In this document: piece by piece, positions 1 through 11,446 of the stretch
How the letters are laid out: each line of letters opens with the position of its first letter
Position numbering within the stretch: the first letter of the stretch is position 1
NCBI GenBank assembly: GCA_001839685.1
Contig: MLAK01000668.1
Span: 1 to 64,000 of the forward strand
Length of the DNA stretch: 64,000 bases
Reading direction: 5' to 3'
Source of the DNA: Tritrichomonas foetus
Lineage: Eukaryota; Parabasalia; Tritrichomonadida; Tritrichomonadidae
The notes under the pieces: generated by a model
The model's database searches: none
What the model saw: the letters and a program-made list of their open reading frames with translations, nothing else
What the model was told of the DNA's origin: nothing
Made by a program: the position numbers and the translations under genes

Positions 1-299
1 TTTTTCATTCGTTGGTTTCATTTCTGGATATTTATAGGGGGTGGTAATGACTCAAACATAATATATGATATGTTTTAATGAATTGGAAAGGTTGGGATCT
101 TTCCAAAATGATTAAACCAAAAAATAATCATGATTTCTTCACACAATCTTAAATAGGATCATCATTAAATAATTATTTCAAATTTTATACGAAATGACAC
201 CAAACTTGTTTCTCTTGAAACTATCAAATATTTTAAAACAATGTTTATATTATATTATATATTAAATTTTACTTACAAACAAAATATTTTTTTTTGAAA

Positions 300-1895
300 T
301 TAGCTACCATTCAAAGCGTCCAGAAATGGATCACCAGTGTTAGCTGTAGAAACATCAATGTGTCCATCTGTTGCATCATATGCAACATCCCTGTCCATGT
401 GGATGCGCTTGTCACTTGATGAAATTTGTGTGAAAGTTTCAAGTTCGTCAATGTCTATCGTTGATGTTTCAAGTGGGAAAGATCTCCCCTCAATTTTTGA
501 TGCACTCCTTGTAATCTGGTTACAAATACTTCGAAAATTCACACTCGATGAATTTGCACTTGGTCTAAATTTGTCAACTGCTGGTGGCTTCCCTGTTTTT
601 GCGAGTTCCATGATCCATAAAGGAGTCACAACCGGAATAGAATATTCATCAGCAACTGATTTTAAATGTTCATCAGCTCCTTCAATTACCATCATGTTCG
701 CACTTTTTGTAAATTTATAGAATACAGTAGCCCCAAGTGATCTTAAAAGATCAGAAAGTTCAAGTCTCCTTTTATCGTTAAAATTTAAAAGCATAAATGA
801 TCGGCCAGATACTCCATCAATTTCACGTGGAAATGAAAAGGGTGAAAAAGTTATTGATTCAGAAACATCTATGAGCCTTTTTTCGCATACGCATGAAAGG
901 AGCCATCTTGGAGTCACTAGAATTGAATTTTTGTGGTTTTCGTCTCGTTTTGTATCTAAAGTTATATAGTATTTTGGTGTTTCTAAATAGGCTCCATTAT
1001 GTGCAAGAATAATGTCAACTAACGTTCTTCGAAATTGACCTGGGATTTCACTTGAAAGGCCAAATGAGCACTTATCAAAAAGTTTTGAAGTTTCATTATC
1101 ATTGAAACACCACCAATTTAGAGTGAAGTTCCTTGGTGATATGATTTCACTGGGATAGTGTAAGAGCCACTCTGGCTGAACAATAGGCACATTATCGTCC
1201 AGGGCTAGCTGTATCTTCTTTGTATTGGAGAGAGAAGAAGCCATCAAAAACGTAACCGAATCATCGAAAGTTTCCGACCACAAACCTCCTCCTTTTCTTA
1301 CAATTTTAGCGATTTCTGTTCGTTGGTTCGAAAGCAAATCTGACGAAGTAAATTTGCAACCAAAAAAAGGTGAAATTCGAAACTGATCGAGTGGAATGCG
1401 AGTGATATGTTTAAAACACGATTCGATCCATTCGTACTTGACAATCGGAAGGTCTGTCTTAGCGGCCATATATACTTTTGGTGATGCCGATTTAGCCGCT
1501 ATTACTAAAGTAACGTCGTTATTGAATGATCTCGAAAATGTGCCGCCGAGCAGTGTCACCTTCTCGACAATATCTTTGATGGCATCACCAGAAAATCCGG
1601 CTGAGGTGATGCATAAATTAACTAAACAAAGACTTGCATATTGAATATTTGGCTTAATGAAATCTTTATTTGTGATTGATTTTTTTCCGATTTCCAAAAG
1701 ACAAACATCAGAAATGTACATCAGGCCTGATGCGTAGTGCTTGATGACATCATCAACAGGTGCGATATGCAAAGTTTGTGGATCGCCTGGTGTTTCTTTC
1801 AGTGTTGCATTTCGATAGAGCTTCCGAATGATTTCTGTGAATGTCTGTGTTTTTGAAGAAAATGTGGGAGATATCCAATAATGAAGAAATCCCAT
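300..1895 (-). CDS. Four-BRCT-domain protein, TopBP1/Rad4/Dpb11-like
   Basis: A protein of about 531 aa with four BRCT-like units: roughly residues 87-164, 175-247, 271-344 and 364-436. Each ends in the family's hydrophobic stretch with a conserved Trp (W156, W243, W331, W427) in settings such as VKYEWIES, VQPEWLLHY, VTPRWLLSC and VTPLWIMEL; GG or GA turns (LGGTF, KGGGLW, SLGATV) sit where the family has them. Tandem BRCTs bind phosphorylated partners in DNA-damage and replication checkpoints, which is the likely nuclear role here (inference). The C-terminal 100 residues are Ser/Asp-rich and probably disordered. I start at the ATG at 1895; the codon just upstream is TTG. It is divergent to the ankyrin gene, about 120 bp away. 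It could also be an XRCC1- or ECT2-type multi-BRCT protein; the domain call is firm, the orthology is not. Confidence 0.85.
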   Translation of the reverse strand: MGFLHYWISPTFSSKTQTFTEIIRKLYRNATLKETPGDPQTLHIAPVDDVIKHYASGLMYISDVCLLEIGKKSITNKDFIKPNIQYASLCLVNLCITSAGFSGDAIKDIVEKVTLLGGTFSRSFNNDVTLVIAAKSASPKVYMAAKTDLPIVKYEWIESCFKHITRIPLDQFRISPFFGCKFTSSDLLSNQRTEIAKIVRKGGGLWSETFDDSVTFLMASSLSNTKKIQLALDDNVPIVQPEWLLHYPSEIISPRNFTLNWWCFNDNETSKLFDKCSFGLSSEIPGQFRRTLVDIILAHNGAYLETPKYYITLDTKRDENHKNSILVTPRWLLSCVCEKRLIDVSESITFSPFSFPREIDGVSGRSFMLLNFNDKRRLELSDLLRSLGATVFYKFTKSANMMVIEGADEHLKSVADEYSIPVVTPLWIMELAKTGKPPAVDKFRPSANSSSVNFRSICNQITRSASKIEGRSFPLETSTIDIDELETFTQISSSDKRIHMDRDVAYDATDGHIDVSTANTGDPFLDALNGS

Positions 1896-1993
1896 CAAAA
1901 TCCTGGTGACCGTTTAGCTAATTTCACGTTTAACTGCACATATTTAACCTTAAGATTGAATTAGATGTGAAGTCAAAAGAATTTAATATTCTT

Positions 1994-1999
1994 TCACTT
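1994..1999 (+). promoter_or_regulatory. Initiator-like element (TCACTT) before the ankyrin gene
   Basis: TCACTT fits the trichomonad initiator TCA(+1)-Y-T-W, with A+1 at 1996, 21 nt before the ATG at 2017. The fit supports 2017 rather than 2140 as the true start. It is a short motif in AT-rich DNA, so chance is possible. Confidence 0.4.
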
Positions 2000-2016
2000 T
2001 TTAAATTCTTTGAACG

Positions 2017-3843
2017 ATGGAAAAAAATTGAAATTGACATCATATCTCTAACAAAATTAAAGCTCATTTTTTTACCCCACCACAATTAACTGAATTTATA
2101 CAAGAGACTGGTTTAATCACCACTCTTCAACAAAATTTAATGGACTTATCAGAAGAAAATTTTGAACAAGTAACACAATTTATATCTGATTCAATCTACC
2201 TTCAAGACCTTTCTAAACAATATCAATTGATTCTAAATATTCTATTTGCTGTTGAATATCGAATAAAAGCAACTTCTCTTTTAGCCCAACTTGTTAAATT
2301 CATTTTCTCAAAATTAGACAAATCTGAACAAAACAAAGAACAACTTAAAAAGTTAATTTTAAATAGATGTTTTTCTTATGCATACCAAATTCTGGATTCA
2401 CCACAACAATTTCGTTATATTTTCTTTATTTTTCATTGTTTAATTCAAGAAATTGTAACTGACGATGATATCGTGAAATGTCTTTCAATTTTCAGTTCAG
2501 AAAATGATTTATTTAATCAAATGGCTCTTTACTTTTCTTGGTTTGCACCAGAAATTCAAAGAGCTTCACCAACTTTCTTTAATTATCACTTTGCAATCTT
2601 AAAAGAAAGATCGCGTGCAATTTTATTTCCCACAATTTTCAATGATAACGATAAAAACATCAATGATTATGAAAAAGATGATTGGAAACTTCTCAAAGAT
2701 AGAAGAAAAGGCGGCTATAGTCCTCATATTATTGCTGAAATAATTTCCAATGATGATTCTGATCGTCTTCAAGAAGCTTCAACTTCTTCTTCATTTAATA
2801 TCAACATGAAAATTCCTCCTTCAGTTTTTGAAACCTTTTGGATATTAAATTTTTCACCTACGCTGATCCAATATGCAGCATGTAAAGGATCAATTAATTG
2901 TTTTCGTTTCTTGTTATTAGCACAAGCTGATTTATCAATGAAAGATAATCGAAGAACATCGATTCAAACATTTGCAATTTTTGGTGGAAATTCAATGATA
3001 ATTCGAATTATTGATCAAAATAAATTCGATTTTAAAAAGCATTTAAATGATTCTATTCTTTTCCATAGAAATTTAATTTTTAATTGGATTCTTGAAACTC
3101 ATTGTAAATCACCAAATGATGATATAAAAGCAAAAGAAATCATTTTCAATGCTGCTGCATCAAATAATTTGACTGCATTAACACTTGGAATTGAGAAAGA
3201 AAATAATGTGAACTATCAAAGCAAAAATGGTGAAACTGCGATTTTCAATGCTACTAAAAATGGAGCCTTGGATTGTTTTATTTTCTTGTTAAAAAATCCG
3301 TCGATTAACTTAAGAGGAAAAAATAAATTTGGAGACTTAATCCAAAATGCCATCCAATTTCGAAAACTCGAAATAGTTCAAGTCTTACTCGACTCTCCTG
3401 ACTTTTTCAATAGCAATGACTTCAATAACAATGACGATGGCTGTAATAGTCATCATGAAACAAATGATAAACATTTAAATGATACTTTCAATGATAAAAA
3501 TGAGACCAATAACGAAAATAATAGAATTCATATGAGAAATTCCAATAGTTATGGAACAGTTAATTATGATTATTTACATTTGGCGATTCAAATGGGCGAT
3601 GAAGATATTTTAAGTTGTCTTCTTAAAAATGATTTGATTCGCATGAAAATTAATGAATCTGATGGAGATGTTGGTTCGCCAATTATTTTTGCAGCAGAAA
3701 GCGGCCGTGAAGAATGTGTGAAAGTGCTATTGAATACTCCAGGCATTGATTTACATTTAAAAAATAGTGAAGGGAAAACATTGGTTCAAATTGCACAATC
3801 CAATGGATTTTCATCCATCGCAAAATTACTCTTGAATATTTAA
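2017..3843 (+). CDS. Ankyrin-repeat protein (trichomonad DUF3447-like type), damaged N-terminus
   Basis: The uninterrupted part starts at ATG 2140 (567 aa). Its N-terminal 190 residues are the helical region typical of trichomonad ankyrin proteins, followed by ankyrin units such as LIQYAACKGSINCFRFLL, GETAIFNATKNGALDCFIFLL, DYLHLAIQMGDEDILSCLL and SPIIFAAESGREECVKVLL. An Asn/Asp-rich insert lies near residues 425-465. The frame stays open upstream to 2038 and reads like protein (TPPQLTEFIQETG) but has no ATG. An ATG at 2017 follows an initiator-like TCACTT, yet TGA stops lie at 2029 and 2035. One fewer A in the A7 run (2021-2027) and one more T in the T7 run near 2067-2073 would join ATG 2017 to the rest without a net frame change. 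I infer two compensating homopolymer errors or mutations. Ankyrin proteins are a large family in trichomonads; no specific partner can be inferred. Confidence 0.85.
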
Positions 3844-3941
3844 CTATTTAATTGTTAATAAATAGTTTTTTTATCGTAAATTTTATTTTAATTTAATCAA
3901 AATGATAATGAGAACATTTATAAATAAAGTGTATTTTAATT

Positions 3942-6900
3942 TCACATATAGGTAAAAATAGTATCAACAGCAGGTTGATATGTTGTCAATGCAAGTTTCA
4001 TTGCTGAATAAACATGGCTATACACTTTAGCAAACTTGCGAACTGTTGGATTGTCAACAACAGAAAAATCGGTTTCGTACCTCCTCACAATTGTTTCACA
4101 AATTGAAAAACTGTTATAAAGATTTTGTTGATTTGTTACTAATAAAATAGCGGCAGCTCCAGCCATTACACCTTCACCATACATTTGAAGAGCACCTGGA
4201 TTTGTTCTATCTTTTGTAATCTCAAGATATACAAAAAGAAATTCTAGTACAACATATACTGCCTCAAATCCTGTTAGTGATGTAACGTCTAGTAAATTTT
4301 GAGAATTTTCACTGCATATTGCACCAACCTTAGTATAAATTTGGTAAAGTGAATTATTTAAAAATGGCTGGACAACTTCATTTTCTGCTGGGTTACATTG
4401 CAAGGAAGAAAAATGTGGAGCTGATGATTTAAATTCATTATCAAATAATGAGAAAAATTCGCTTCGTATATTCTCAGTATTTTTAAAGATCATATTTTTG
4501 GTAAGTATGAAAGAAGCGTTTTGATTATCAAATAATCTTTTGCTTAAGTAATGGTAATCCAAAATTCACCATTATTCCATGAACTCGTTTTAAGACCAAT
4601 ATTAGGCGAGACATTGCTATCACAGCTCGAATACCTTGTTTACCAATAAAGTCAATTATTTGCGTAATTTCCTCATCAAAGATATCATTAAGTCTTTCAG
4701 TAATTAAAGATTTTGTATCAATGAAGCATCCAAGAAGACACAATCTGTTTTGTTGAAGAATTATTCCAAGTCTCATTACACTAATATTTTCTTTCAGAGT
4801 ATTGGTCTTTTTTTGGCCTAAAGCCTCATCAACAACAACTTTCCTGAATGCACGAATTGAGGCAAATCTTCTCATTGGGTGAAATGCTGAGTCTGCAAGT
4901 TTACGAGTAATTGACATTAAGCAAATTTTTGATTCTTCTTTAATTTCTTCATACAAATATTTTGATCGCAAATATCTCAAGGATTTCGAAGCTGCATCAT
5001 CATATATTGAAAGTGGATTTAAAATTACTCCTGTTAACTCAGGTTTTTGATAGTTATCCATTGCATACTCTGAGAAAATATAAGGAAGTGATGTAGTCAC
5101 AGGAAAGAAAGATGATCCATCAGCACTTAGATAATATTCTTTAAAGAATAAGTTAGATTGATCAGAAACTGTGAGTAATGTATCAGATAAACAAATAAGT
5201 TCATTAAAGTATTTTGAATCAGAAAGGAAAGCTTGAAGGTCTTTAATATCAGAATCACTTAAAGGTGGTGATTTAAATACACCTGATTTGGATGCAAAAG
5301 GAGATTCTGGATTTACCATCATTTGTATTTGAATTCTTAAAAACTCAAGAACTGCTAAATGTGGTGGGCTAGATAAATTAGGAATCTTAAGCTTACTTTT
5401 CTTTTTGTTTTCACTTTTGTAGTCATCTTCTGTGTAGAATCCAGAAAGGACTCTTAACACTTTCATTATCTTACCCATTGACGTTTTATATGCTGAACTT
5501 TTAGAAACTATAGATGGAATAACTGTATATGATAAATTCTGGCAATAATACTCAATATATGAGCATACGTTTTCATATATAATTGGCTCATTCGAAATAA
5601 TTAATTCTTTTGCTGTCTTAACATTTGATAGAAATATAAGCATAGGAGATATTTGTGGAGTTAATCCAATCTTCATAGATTTTTCATATGGTTTCATGTT
5701 TGTTCCTTCAGGCGTTTGTGGAGGATGTGATAAAATTTGAGCCAGGATTTCTCTAGTATTATTCATTCCTAATGCAATTATATGTAATATTTTTGGAAGA
5801 ATATCAACCAATTTTTTACTGTTTTCTATGGTTTTACTTTTTGGTATTTTTGTAAGTGCTAGTATTTTTGAGAAATCTTGTGTCAATCTATGTAATTTAT
5901 TGGTAATATCATCCAAAGAATAATTTGTTAAATTTGGTGCATAAGAACTTGATGATTTCGATAGCTTCAACAATTCAGGAGGAATATTCGCGTTGGTTTG
6001 GCCAGCAAATTCAAATATTAATGGAATATTTGGATGTAATTCGCACAAATTTATAAGGAAAATCTTTACTTTCTCTTTAAGTGGTTTTATTTTATATTTT
6101 GGTTTCTTTTTCGACTTCATTGAATCTTCCTCAATCTTTTTTTGCTTTTCATAAAAATTAACCATAAATATTAATGCAGCGATATATGAATATTGCATAT
6201 CTGGAATCAAGAAATTATCTTCTTCGAGCTGCTTTGTGATGTATTCAAAAATAATATTAAAGATGATTACAGTTAACTCTGGTTCTAGTTTGGAAAGACT
6301 TCCTAATAAAAGTGATGTTGATGAATGAAAATCTGAAATCCACATTCTAATCTCCATAGCATCCCTTGACTGTGATGAATTATTTGATAATGCATTAAAT
6401 GTTGAAAGATCATTAATAATTCCTTTTTTTGATGGTGCAAGTTGTTCTAATGCAGTCAATTTATATAATAAAATGCAAATATTGTCAAGCAATACATCAC
6501 AATATTGACCTTCTTTCCAAATTTTCTCTTCTGAAAAGATTGATGTAATAAATGATGCTATTTCTGTGCAATCATTTTTAACTCGTTTCAAATATTCTAA
6601 TTGTGGTATGAAAAAAGCATTAGCAAGCATTTTAGCTTCTTCAGTTTTAAATTGCATTGGCGTTTCTGTAGTGTTTTGTTCTCCTTTTAATCTCTGAATA
6701 TAAGATTGCAGTGGACGAGTTAATCCTCTTCTGGAATAGAACTCTGCAATATAGCTATCAACATTTTTGATATGACCATCTAATTGTTTGATTATAATTG
6801 CAATTGACTTTGAAGGTAAATCTATTTTGGTTTCAAGAAGGCGATTAAAATTGTCGTTACATGGATAACGCAAAACATTGGGTAGTGGAACTGCATCTGG

Positions 6901-6984
6901 CTCTGTTTCAACAATAGGCATAACATCCAATTGACTCCATGCTTTAATTTCATTAACTGGTGGGACATGAACATAATTAAGCAT
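3942..6984 (-). CDS. CYFIP: CYFIP/Sra1/PIR121-like SCAR/WAVE complex subunit, one frameshift
   Basis: Two overlapping frames make one gene. The first runs from ATG 6984 (818 codons, stop at 4528); the second is a +1 frame that continues through the overlap to the stop at 3942 and has no usable ATG (its first candidate codon, 4562, is TTG). The order of segments follows animal CYFIP: an early block (EGQYCDVLLDNICILLYKL), the central blocks NLFFKEYYLSADGSSFFPV, YDDAASKSLRYLRSKYLYEE and RLCLLGCFIDTKSLITERL, then GKQGIRAVIAM; the second frame carries the C-terminal region. CYFIP is the large subunit that binds Rac and holds WAVE inactive, so this implies Rac-controlled Arp2/3 actin assembly in the cytoplasm. 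Merged length is a little over 1000 aa, against about 1250 in animals. The break lies in 4528-4563; removing one T from the TTTT run near 4562-4565 restores the frame, so a sequence error is likely. No short intron fits there. Confidence 0.85.
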
Positions 6985-7248
6985 TGAGATTTTCGGAGTG
7001 TGATGTTAATTTCAAAGAGTTCGTAATGTGAGATAACATACTCAAAATTGAATGATGTATTAAAAGAAATTCATGAAAACAAGAGATGAAAAGTGACTGT
7101 AATATTCGATTGAGATATTAAATAATTAAGTTATAGAATTATTACATTTACTATAAATGATAAATACATATTTTCATTTAAAAGTCGCCAAAATAAAGAT
7201 CACAAATGAATATTATCATCTTCATTATTTAAAAGTTCATAAAGATTT

Positions 7249-8804
7249 TTAATTGCTAACTGTTTCAGCTTTTCTGAATATCTTTTCTTCTTCTAACCAA
7301 CTTAAATACATTGTTTTAATATTATCATCTTCATTATGAACTAATGTATTAATTTTCCGACTGCTTCGAATGAATCTATCTCTTTCTTCTTTTTCTCTTT
7401 TCAATTTATCCCTTTGAATCCTCCTCTGTTTTCCATAATAAAAAATCCTCTTAGCTATAATAAATAATATTATTATTCCTACACCAATTAGTACCATAAT
7501 GATAGTTGTTTGATACCTTAAAATACTTGTTGAATTCTCTAATAGTTTTTCTGATATATATCCATCCCAACACAAGTATGTGTTCAAAGGGTTATTATAT
7601 GCAACATTATCTGTATCATTCGTGATTTTTAGATATGAACAATTTGTTATTGAAAAATTGCCATTCATCTCACGTTGAGAAATTTCTTGGTCTAAAATGC
7701 AGTCAACAAGAACAATCTTAGATAGAAACGATGCATCAAATGTAGTAGCTGAATTCAAAAAAATATGAGAATCTTTTATAATTAAAAAGTTCACAAGATA
7801 GGTACTTACTAATGATCCATTCATACCATTTGAAATTTGATTTTTTAAAATTATAATATTATTCCAGATAATATTTGCTGCACGCAATAAAGCAATGATA
7901 GAACTACCTTCATTGTTGATGAATTGTGAATAAGATATTACAGGAAAATTGGTCCAAGTTATTCCAATACCTGCAGCTTCTCCTTTTACGTGATTCCCTG
8001 TAGAATTACAGTTATTGATGTATGATGCATTTCCACTCCAAATTTGAAATGAGCACTTTTTTCCCTGTCCTGACATTGGAGATGAAAATGTTATAGCTGT
8101 TCGATTAATAAAAGAAAATGAACTTGAATCAAAATGTTTTAAATTCAAAGACATTCCATTATTATTTGCTTGACATAAAGTGAAGCAGTTTCCTTCGAAT
8201 TTAATTGAATCTGTTGATATTTCAGCAGCTCCAGCATCATAACTACTTGAACATTTGTAAAAACCCGTATCTAATATTTGAAAGTCAGTTGTGTGAAATT
8301 TGGACCCTTCAATTTTTATAGATAAAGCACCACCATTTTCTTCAAACGACTGAACTTTGTAAAATAAACATTGAATTATATGAAGAGGTGGTGTATCATA
8401 ATAACTTTGCCGAATGAAAAAGGTATGTGTTTTAAAAATGATTGAATCTACCTTGATAATTGGTCCAAGTGACTTTTTGAACATCGATTTAGACAAAGTA
8501 AAAGAATTTGCATCAAAGTATGATTGATAAAAAGATGCGACCAAATGAAAAACTTTGATATTTTGAATTTGGATTTTATAACCAATATCATGATTTCTTG
8601 TTGCAACCAAAAAAGGAGAGGAAGAGAATTGTTGAAATAACGAGAGTGATATTAAGGTCAAATTCAAAAGTCTTGTTTGATAAGTTCCAAGAACTTTTTG
8701 AATAATTTTATGTAGAGCTTCTGTATAAATAAATACAATGGACAAATAGATGCATAAAAAGTTACCGAATAAAAAATCATATTGAAAAAATAATCAAGTT
8801 TCAT
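7249..8804 (-). CDS. Type I membrane surface protein, right-handed-repeat ectodomain, uncertain N-terminus
   Basis: A long ectodomain rich in Ser, Asn, Ile and Phe with irregular short beta-type repeats (patterns like IEGSKFHTTDFQILDTGFYKC, SYSQFINNEGSS and NCNSTGNH) is followed by one strong membrane segment (TTIIMVLIGVGIIILFIIA) about 65 residues before the end, then a very basic tail (KQRRIQRDKLKREKEERDR). This is the layout of trichomonad parallel beta-helix (Pmp-like) surface proteins, and it matches the protein at 32109-33680. The main frame opens without an ATG: its first candidate codon, 8745, is TTG. ATGs at 8804 and 8780 in the next frame begin a hydrophobic stretch like a signal peptide (MIFYSVTFYASICPLYLF), so I infer a frameshift between about 8690 and 8760. 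Function is presumably adhesion or surface display; this is not shown by the sequence. Confidence 0.7.
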
Positions 8805-9457
8805 TGGGTTAACACGATTAATAATATTGTGGCCATTTGTTTTTAAAAATTTCAACGTTTTATGAATAATTTCAATGTTTCTCTTTCAATACCAATATAT
8901 TCAAAAAAATGGGAGTTTATCACACCACAAAATTAAATTGAGCTCTTTATAGATTATCACCAAATTTTCCAGCCACCTCAATTGTGAATATGATGATTGA
9001 GTTCGTTTCTAAGTAAAATGAATAAAAAAAAACTAGATTGATAGAATTTTATTCATAGTAAAAAATAAATAAATACATCGTATAAAGATCGCCTTTTGAC
9101 CCAAGATTGATCTCATTTTTTTATATGATGTGCAGGTAACTTTCACTAGAATAAATATGCTATTTTTAAGGAATTTCTACCAAGCATTTTCGAAAAAAGC
9201 CCTTTTTTATTCGAAAAATTGAAATTGTAAAAAGTGTTTTTCAGAAAGCTCCACTAGAGTTTTTTAAAAAATTAATTTATTTTTTATATTCATATTATAA
9301 AGCTAATAACATAGTAATATTATTTTAACAATAAAGCGAATTTTCAAAAATGATGTTGTTTTTTTAGAAGAATTGAATACGTATTCAAAAAGTTAGAATT
9401 CTAATATTGAATTTTACTTATTCCATTATTCAGTATTGTTTGTGATAATTAAAAGTA
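8805..9457. other. Non-coding AT-rich stretch
   Basis: No open frame with protein-like character was found. It holds the first copy of a 21-bp repeat (9079-9099) and one ATTCAAAAAGTT motif (9383-9394). Confidence 0.6.
9079..9099 (+). repeat. 21-bp dispersed repeat, copy 1
   Basis: This copy is identical over 21 bp to 9948-9968 and in the same orientation; its core is CGTATAAAGATCGCC. A diverged inverted copy lies at 10811-10840. Two copies 870 bp apart bracket a decayed USP gene. A 21-bp exact match is not expected by chance in 64 kb. Confidence 0.7.
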
Positions 9458-9947
9458 TCATTCAAGAAGATATATTAGAGCATCAATAGCTTCCGATTTT
9501 AGGTATTTCTGGAGGTTTACAATCGATTGCATTCCAGAATCATTATATTCCATCCACATTTTTTCTCTTAAAATCACTTTGTAATGGAAATTTGAATAGA
9601 GTAATATACCAAATAAATGATATTTATTCAAATTCCATCTCAAAATATTGTAGGGTTTTATCTTTGGAATTCCAGATCCAACTCTTCACGAAGAACTAAA
9701 AAATAAGGCATTCGAGCAATCATATCGATTGTTCGAACTGATGTCTGCTGTAGGCAATGTTCACAGGAATAATTCAAAAGAATATCAGGTTGAAAGTAAT
9801 CTTTCAATGCTTCTTCAATAGTTTCACTTGAATCGACTGATATCGTCAANTTTTACATTTTCACTTTTTCCAAAAAACAATAAATCAAAATTTAAATTAT
9901 CATAATTAACAAGAGTTTTTGTTAGTCTTCTTATCATAAAATCACAA
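9458..9947 (-). pseudogene. Decayed ubiquitin-specific protease (USP, peptidase C19) C-terminal part
   Basis: Three frames together carry USP landmarks. The segment 9658-9849 has the SETIEEALKDYF and NYSCEHCLQQT stretch that fits the sub-domain before the Cys-x-x-Cys pair, then ARMPYFLVLREELDLEF, which fits the block that in active enzymes reads LPxxLxxHLKRF. The segment 9458-9643 has YHLFGILLYSNFHYKV and MEYNDSGM, fitting the His-box region and the fND motif; the expected GHY catalytic His is absent. Upstream, 9851-9947 reads NLNFDLLFFGKSENVK in another frame. Frames change at the ambiguous base 9850 and near 9650, and the N-terminal half with the catalytic Cys is missing. It is a relic, not a working enzyme. 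Confidence 0.7.
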
Positions 9948-9968
9948 CGTATAAAGATCGCCTTTTGA
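9948..9968 (+). repeat. 21-bp dispersed repeat, copy 2
   Basis: An exact direct copy of 9079-9099. It sits at the upstream edge of the recognisable USP remnant, so the remnant and its 3' flank lie between the two copies. Confidence 0.7.
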
Positions 9969-10873
9969 ATTCGAGCCGATAGAAAATGTAATAATTTTTG
10001 TAGAATAGAATATAAGAGGTAAATATAAAAAAAATGCCACTGAGAGCAAGAAATTCTATCATTTTTTTTGATGATTAATTTTATAAAACGCAACTTTTTC
10101 AATACATATTCAGTCGATATTTCAATGAAAAAAAACTTATTTTCATGAAAATTTTTATATTCTTTAAAAGGCTAAAATGTCATATTAATGAAGAATTTCC
10201 ATTTGAAAATAAATACACATATATGTTACAATATTTTTCTTTAATAAATATGTGTCAATCAAGAATTACAATTTTTTTTAGGAATATTTATAAAAAAGTA
10301 TTAGCATCAAAAAAATGTCATTGATATATTTTAAATTATATATAGTTACATCCACATAAAAAATTAATAAAAAATATCTATTAGATTTTGTTTAAATGCA
10401 AAAAATTACAAAAACTCTTTGGTGTGCAGAACGGCCTATTCATTTTTTTCTTAATTTTACTAGATAAAAGTGAATTGTATCAAAAATAATTAGGATTTGG
10501 GGTTATAGATCCTGAAAAATTGAAAAACCACGGTTTTAGAAATTATTATTTTTTCAACCCTTTAAAATCATTTAAACTTCAAATTAATTATATATTCATG
10601 ATATTTAAATATAATTAAGATTATACTATGAAATTTAAATCAAATTAATAATTTTTTACTGACAAAAAATAAAATATCATTTTTCGAAATTGCCAAGTGA
10701 CCATGCTGCTGAACAGTTTAATAATAATATATCGATAGTTTATCTAGTATGTAATGATGCAGTGTTTTTCTTTTTTCGAGAAACTTATCCTGTCTGAAGA
10801 AAAAGTTGATTCAAAATATCTTTATACGATGTAAATAAATAAATAGTGAAATGCTGAAAATTAGGCCAATTAA
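9969..10873. other. Non-coding AT-rich stretch
   Basis: No supported gene. The sequence is very AT-rich, with homopolymer runs and stops in all frames. It contains the inverted repeat copy at 10811-10840, just downstream of the Myb gene stop. Confidence 0.6.
10811..10840 (-). repeat. Diverged inverted copy of the 21-bp repeat
   Basis: Read on the minus strand, ACATCGTATAAAGAT is shared with copy 1 (9075-9089). Both are preceded by an ATTTATTT/AAATAAAT-type run and followed by TTTTGA, so the similarity spans about 30 bp with a small gap. It lies in the presumed 3' flank of the Myb gene. Confidence 0.5.
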
Positions 10874-11446
10874 TTAAGCAGCACAAACAGGACCATTTGG
10901 AAGTGAATCAAGGTTCAATGTATTGAAAAGCTGTTCCAATTCAAAACACGGACCAGTCTTTGGATAAACTTCCAACATTTCAAATTTCTTGTGCTTGTTT
11001 TCTGTGGTTTGTTTTTCTTCCCTTAGGTTGTTGAAATAAACTGCGAGTGGATAAATTTCGCAACAGTTGCTGTTGTTGCCTCCCTCGTCTGATGATGAGT
11101 TCTGTGAGCAATAAGTCGCCAAAATCTTGTATCTTGTCTTAATTGCAACCTCTGACCGATTGGGGAGGAACTTCCCGATGGCTGTCCAGCGAGCGCCGAA
11201 TTCGGAATATTTATTGATGAGAATTCGATCTTCGTCTTCGGACCACGCTTTGATAGATAAAGATGGCCGGAGATACCCCCTCCATCTATCACGGCATTGT
11301 CGTGCGTTGCGGTTGGGCATGTATTGAGCAATCGTCACCCAGCTATTATTTTCGCCGAACTGTTTAACGAGGCAGCGTAATGTTGCGTCCTCAGCGAGGG
11401 AAAATGCTTGTCTGACCTTGATGTGTCGCATCTGAGTTGTGCTCAT
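10874..11446 (-). CDS. R2R3 Myb-like DNA-binding protein (small)
   Basis: About 190 aa from the ATG at 11446 (MSTTQMRH). An upstream in-frame ATG at 11497 would add a hydrophobic leader that looks like translated 5' flank, so I prefer 11446. Two Myb/SANT repeats follow directly: the first (AFSLAEDATLRCLVKQFG to RQCRDRWRGYL) has a helix-turn-helix ending in the usual W; the second (KAWSEDEDRILINKYSEFG to VAIKTRYKIL) has W, W and Y core residues. Trichomonads use many such short two-repeat Mybs as transcription factors; in T. vaginalis some act on the ap65-1 promoter. The C-terminal 80 residues are unique and low in structure. It is nuclear by inference. Confidence 0.85.
   Translation of the reverse strand: MSTTQMRHIKVRQAFSLAEDATLRCLVKQFGENNSWVTIAQYMPNRNARQCRDRWRGYLRPSLSIKAWSEDEDRILINKYSEFGARWTAIGKFLPNRSEVAIKTRYKILATYCSQNSSSDEGGNNSNCCEIYPLAVYFNNLREEKQTTENKHKKFEMLEVYPKTGPCFELEQLFNTLNLDSLPNGPVCAA

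Noticed and set aside
3942..4562. The CYFIP C-terminal part as a separate gene
   Set aside because: Its frame begins at TTG within the overlap, and its content continues the CYFIP protein in family order.
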